Positions 8,359 through 10,218 of a stretch of 10,218 bases of DNA are shown piece after piece. Made by a program: the position numbers and the translations under genes. Where the stretch lies: assembly GCA_025933895.1 (NCBI GenBank), contig JAICZB010000062.1, positions 1 to 10,218 of the forward strand. Direction: 5' to 3'. Under the pieces are notes generated by a model. It searched no databases. It was given only the letters and a program-made list of their open reading frames with translations, and was not told the DNA's origin. Numbering within the stretch: position 1 is the stretch's first letter; each line of letters opens with the position of its first letter. The stretch comes from Thermoleophilia bacterium (GTDB lineage Bacteria; Actinomycetota; Thermoleophilia; Gaiellales; Gaiellaceae).

Positions 8359-10218
8359 ATGGCTGCGCAGTTTCGGATCCTGGGGCCGGTCGAGGCGCTC
8401 GTCGACGGCGCGCCTGCCGCGCTCGGTGCGCCGAAGCAGCGCGCGCTGCTCGCGCTCCTGCTCGTCAACCGCCGGCGCGTCGTCTCGGCCGAGCAGCTAA
8501 TCGACGGGCTCTGGGGTGAGCGGCCGCCGGCGTCGGCCCTCCAGTCTCTGCAGGTGTACGTCCACGGGCTCCGCCGGGCGCTGGGCGGCGACCGGATCGA
8601 GACGGCAGGCCGCGGTTACCGGGCCGTGGTGGCCGAGGAGGAGCTCGACCTCGATCGCTTCGAGCGCGCGCTCGAGCGGGGCCGGGCCGCTCTCGAAGCC
8701 GGTCGGCCGGACGACGCCGCCGAGGATCTCCGGGAGGCGCTCTCCACCTGGCACGGATCCGCGCTCGCAGACCTTCCCGAGGAGGCACGACGGGCCGCCG
8801 AGGCCGAGCGCCTCGAGGAGCTGCGCCTGACCGCGCTCGAGCTTCGCTTCGAGGCGGAGCTCGCCTGCGGCCGTCACGACGCCGTCGTCGCCGAGCTCGA
8901 AGCGATCACGGCCGACGAGCCCTACCGCGAGCGCTTCCTGCAGCAGCGGCTGCTAGCCCTCTATCGCAGCGGCCGCCAGGCTGAGGCGCTCGAGGTGTAC
9001 CGCGACGCGCGCCGATCGCTCGCGGACGAGCTCGGCCTCGAGCCGAGCCCAGCCCTGCAGGAGCTCGAACGCGCGATCCTGCGGCAGGACCCGAGCCTCG
9101 CGGCTCCCGCGGCGCCGACGCGCACGACGCAGCCGCTGCCGGTCCCTCCCACGCCGCTCGTCGGACGCCGACTGGAGCTCGCGGCGGTCTGCGCGCTCTT
9201 CCGGGACGAAGGCGCCCGTCTCGTCACGCTCACCGGCCCCGGCGGGACCGGCAAGACGCGCCTGGGGCTGGCGGTCGCGGACATGCTCGAGCCCGAGCTC
9301 CGGGACGGCGCTCTCTTCGTCAGCCTCGCGCCGGTCTCGAGCCCGGAGCTGCTCCTGCCCACGATCGCGGAGGCGCTGGACATACGAGAGGACGAGGCGG
9401 AAGACCACCTGCGAGACAGGCGGATGCTGCTCGTCCTGGACAACTTCGAGCAGCTCCTTGCCGCTGCGCCGACCGTCGGCGACCTGCTCGCCCAGGCCCC
9501 TCGGCTGTGGGTTCTCGCGACGAGCCGTGCTCCGCTGCGCCTCGCGGCCGAGCGCGAGTATCCCGTACCGCCGTTCGACGCGCCGGATGCGGACCTTCCG
9601 TTCGAGACCCTCGTCCAGACCGACGCGCTGCGCCTCTTCGCAGCGCGGGCACGCGCAGTCGATCCGAGCTTCGAGCTCGACTCGGCAGGCGCCCGCGACA
9701 TCGCCCGTGTGTGCGGCCGGCTCGACGGCCTCCCTCTCGCGATCGAGCTCGCCGCCGCCCGCTCGAAGCTGCTCGCGCCCGGAGAGATCCTCGAGCGGCT
9801 CGAACGCGAGCCGCACATGCTCCCGGCCGGACCGCGCGACGCTCCGGCGCGGCAGCAGACCCTCGCGGCGACGATCCACTGGAGCTACGACCTCCTGGGC
9901 CCGGAGGAGCGCATCGCCTTCGCCCGCCTCGGGGTCTTCTCCGGGGGCTGCACGCTGGAGGCAGCGGAGCGGGTCTGTGAGACGTCGCTGGAGACCCTCG
10001 CCTCGCTCGTGGACAACAACCTTCTGCGGCGCCGCGACGGCCGCTTCTCGATGCTTGCCACCGTCCGCGCCTTCGCCGTCGACCGGCTCGAGGAGTCAGG
10101 AGCAGCCGGCACGCGCCTACGCCATGTGGAGTGGCTGACCGAGCTGGCGGAGGCCGCGCGGGTTGCGAATCTCGGCGGCGAGGATCCCGTCCCCTGGCTC
10201 GACCGGCTCGAAGCGGAG
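8359..10218 (+). CDS. AfsR/SARP-type BTAD regulator with NB-ARC-like ATPase domain (3' end cut by window)
   Basis: This is a transcription activator of the AfsR kind; 620 codons are visible and the frame is open at the edge. Residues about 4-90 form an OmpR-like winged helix (FRILGPVEALVDG, then QSLQVYVHGLRRALG). Residues about 95-245 form the bacterial transcriptional activation domain (LDLDRFERALERGRAALEAG; EALEVYRDARRSLADELG). From about 270 a STAND-type ATPase follows: Walker A GPGGTGKT (293-300, Lys299), Walker B LLVLDNFEQ (Asp361) and GLPLAIELAAAR (457-468). The following WSYDLLGPEERIAFARLGVF region is typical of the arm after the ATPase. Family members usually continue into TPR-like repeats, which would lie beyond the window. 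The nucleotide-binding residues are intact. The ATG at 8359 gives the usual family N-terminus. It is divergent from the cupin gene, which it may control; the ligand is unknown. Confidence 0.93.
   Translation, partial: MAAQFRILGPVEALVDGAPAALGAPKQRALLALLLVNRRRVVSAEQLIDGLWGERPPASALQSLQVYVHGLRRALGGDRIETAGRGYRAVVAEEELDLDRFERALERGRAALEAGRPDDAAEDLREALSTWHGSALADLPEEARRAAEAERLEELRLTALELRFEAELACGRHDAVVAELEAITADEPYRERFLQQRLLALYRSGRQAEALEVYRDARRSLADELGLEPSPALQELERAILRQDPSLAAPAAPTRTTQPLPVPPTPLVGRRLELAAVCALFRDEGARLVTLTGPGGTGKTRLGLAVADMLEPELRDGALFVSLAPVSSPELLLPTIAEALDIREDEAEDHLRDRRMLLVLDNFEQLLAAAPTVGDLLAQAPRLWVLATSRAPLRLAAEREYPVPPFDAPDADLPFETLVQTDALRLFAARARAVDPSFELDSAGARDIARVCGRLDGLPLAIELAAARSKLLAPGEILERLEREPHMLPAGPRDAPARQQTLAATIHWSYDLLGPEERIAFARLGVFSGGCTLEAAERVCETSLETLASLVDNNLLRRRDGRFSMLATVRAFAVDRLEESGAAGTRLRHVEWLTELAEAARVANLGGEDPVPWLDRLEAE

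Noticed and set aside
8953..9879. Two minus-strand open frames of about 300 codons opposite the BTAD regulator
   Set aside because: They overlap intact Walker A and Walker B coding sequence on the plus strand and have low-complexity Arg/Ser/Ala or Arg/Glu translations.

Overview
The window is GC-rich throughout, with GTG and ATG starts, purine-rich ribosome sites on several genes, and an actinobacterial gene set: a class III glycogen phosphorylase, a cobalamin-dependent MetH, an AfsR/SARP-type BTAD regulator, and an ECF sigma factor paired with a one-pass membrane protein. It looks like a chromosomal segment of a high-GC actinobacterium. Thermoleophilia is my guess from the style of the small sigma-linked proteins, but the sequence alone does not prove it. 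There is no RNA gene, insertion sequence, CRISPR array or prophage that I can see.

Left part (1-5752): metH (minus strand, lacking only its last few residues at the window edge) and glgP (plus strand) are divergently transcribed from a 170-base intergenic region. The metH side of that region reads as a compact structured leader. It has a stem whose loop can form a pseudoknot with downstream sequence, then a strong hairpin, then a small hairpin that presents the Shine-Dalgarno (SD) sequence in its loop. glgP has no visible ribosome site but has a -10-like hexamer 8 bases before its GTG, which suggests a leaderless message.

Middle part (5749-8265, minus strand): four genes read in the order cupin protein, six-helix membrane protein, ECF sigma factor, and a one-pass membrane protein with four extracytoplasmic cysteines. 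The last two are translationally coupled and look like a sigma factor with its membrane regulator, although the regulator has no recognisable zinc anti-sigma motif. The sigma gene is split by a one-base shift in a run of five G: its region 2.1 is coded just upstream, but its start codon lies in another frame. A strong hairpin separates the cupin/membrane pair from the sigma pair. The last gene converges on glgP with the two stop codons overlapping in a CTAG palindrome.

Right part (8359-10218): a divergent, window-truncated BTAD/NB-ARC regulator of the AfsR type faces the cupin gene across 93 bases. That gap holds two palindromes and a pair of CTTAA repeats 22 bases apart. The regulator may control the cupin/membrane pair, but that is inferred from position only.

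The points most worth following up are the metH leader, the split sigma gene and the cysteine-rich sigma partner. I did not find a clear new multi-gene system.
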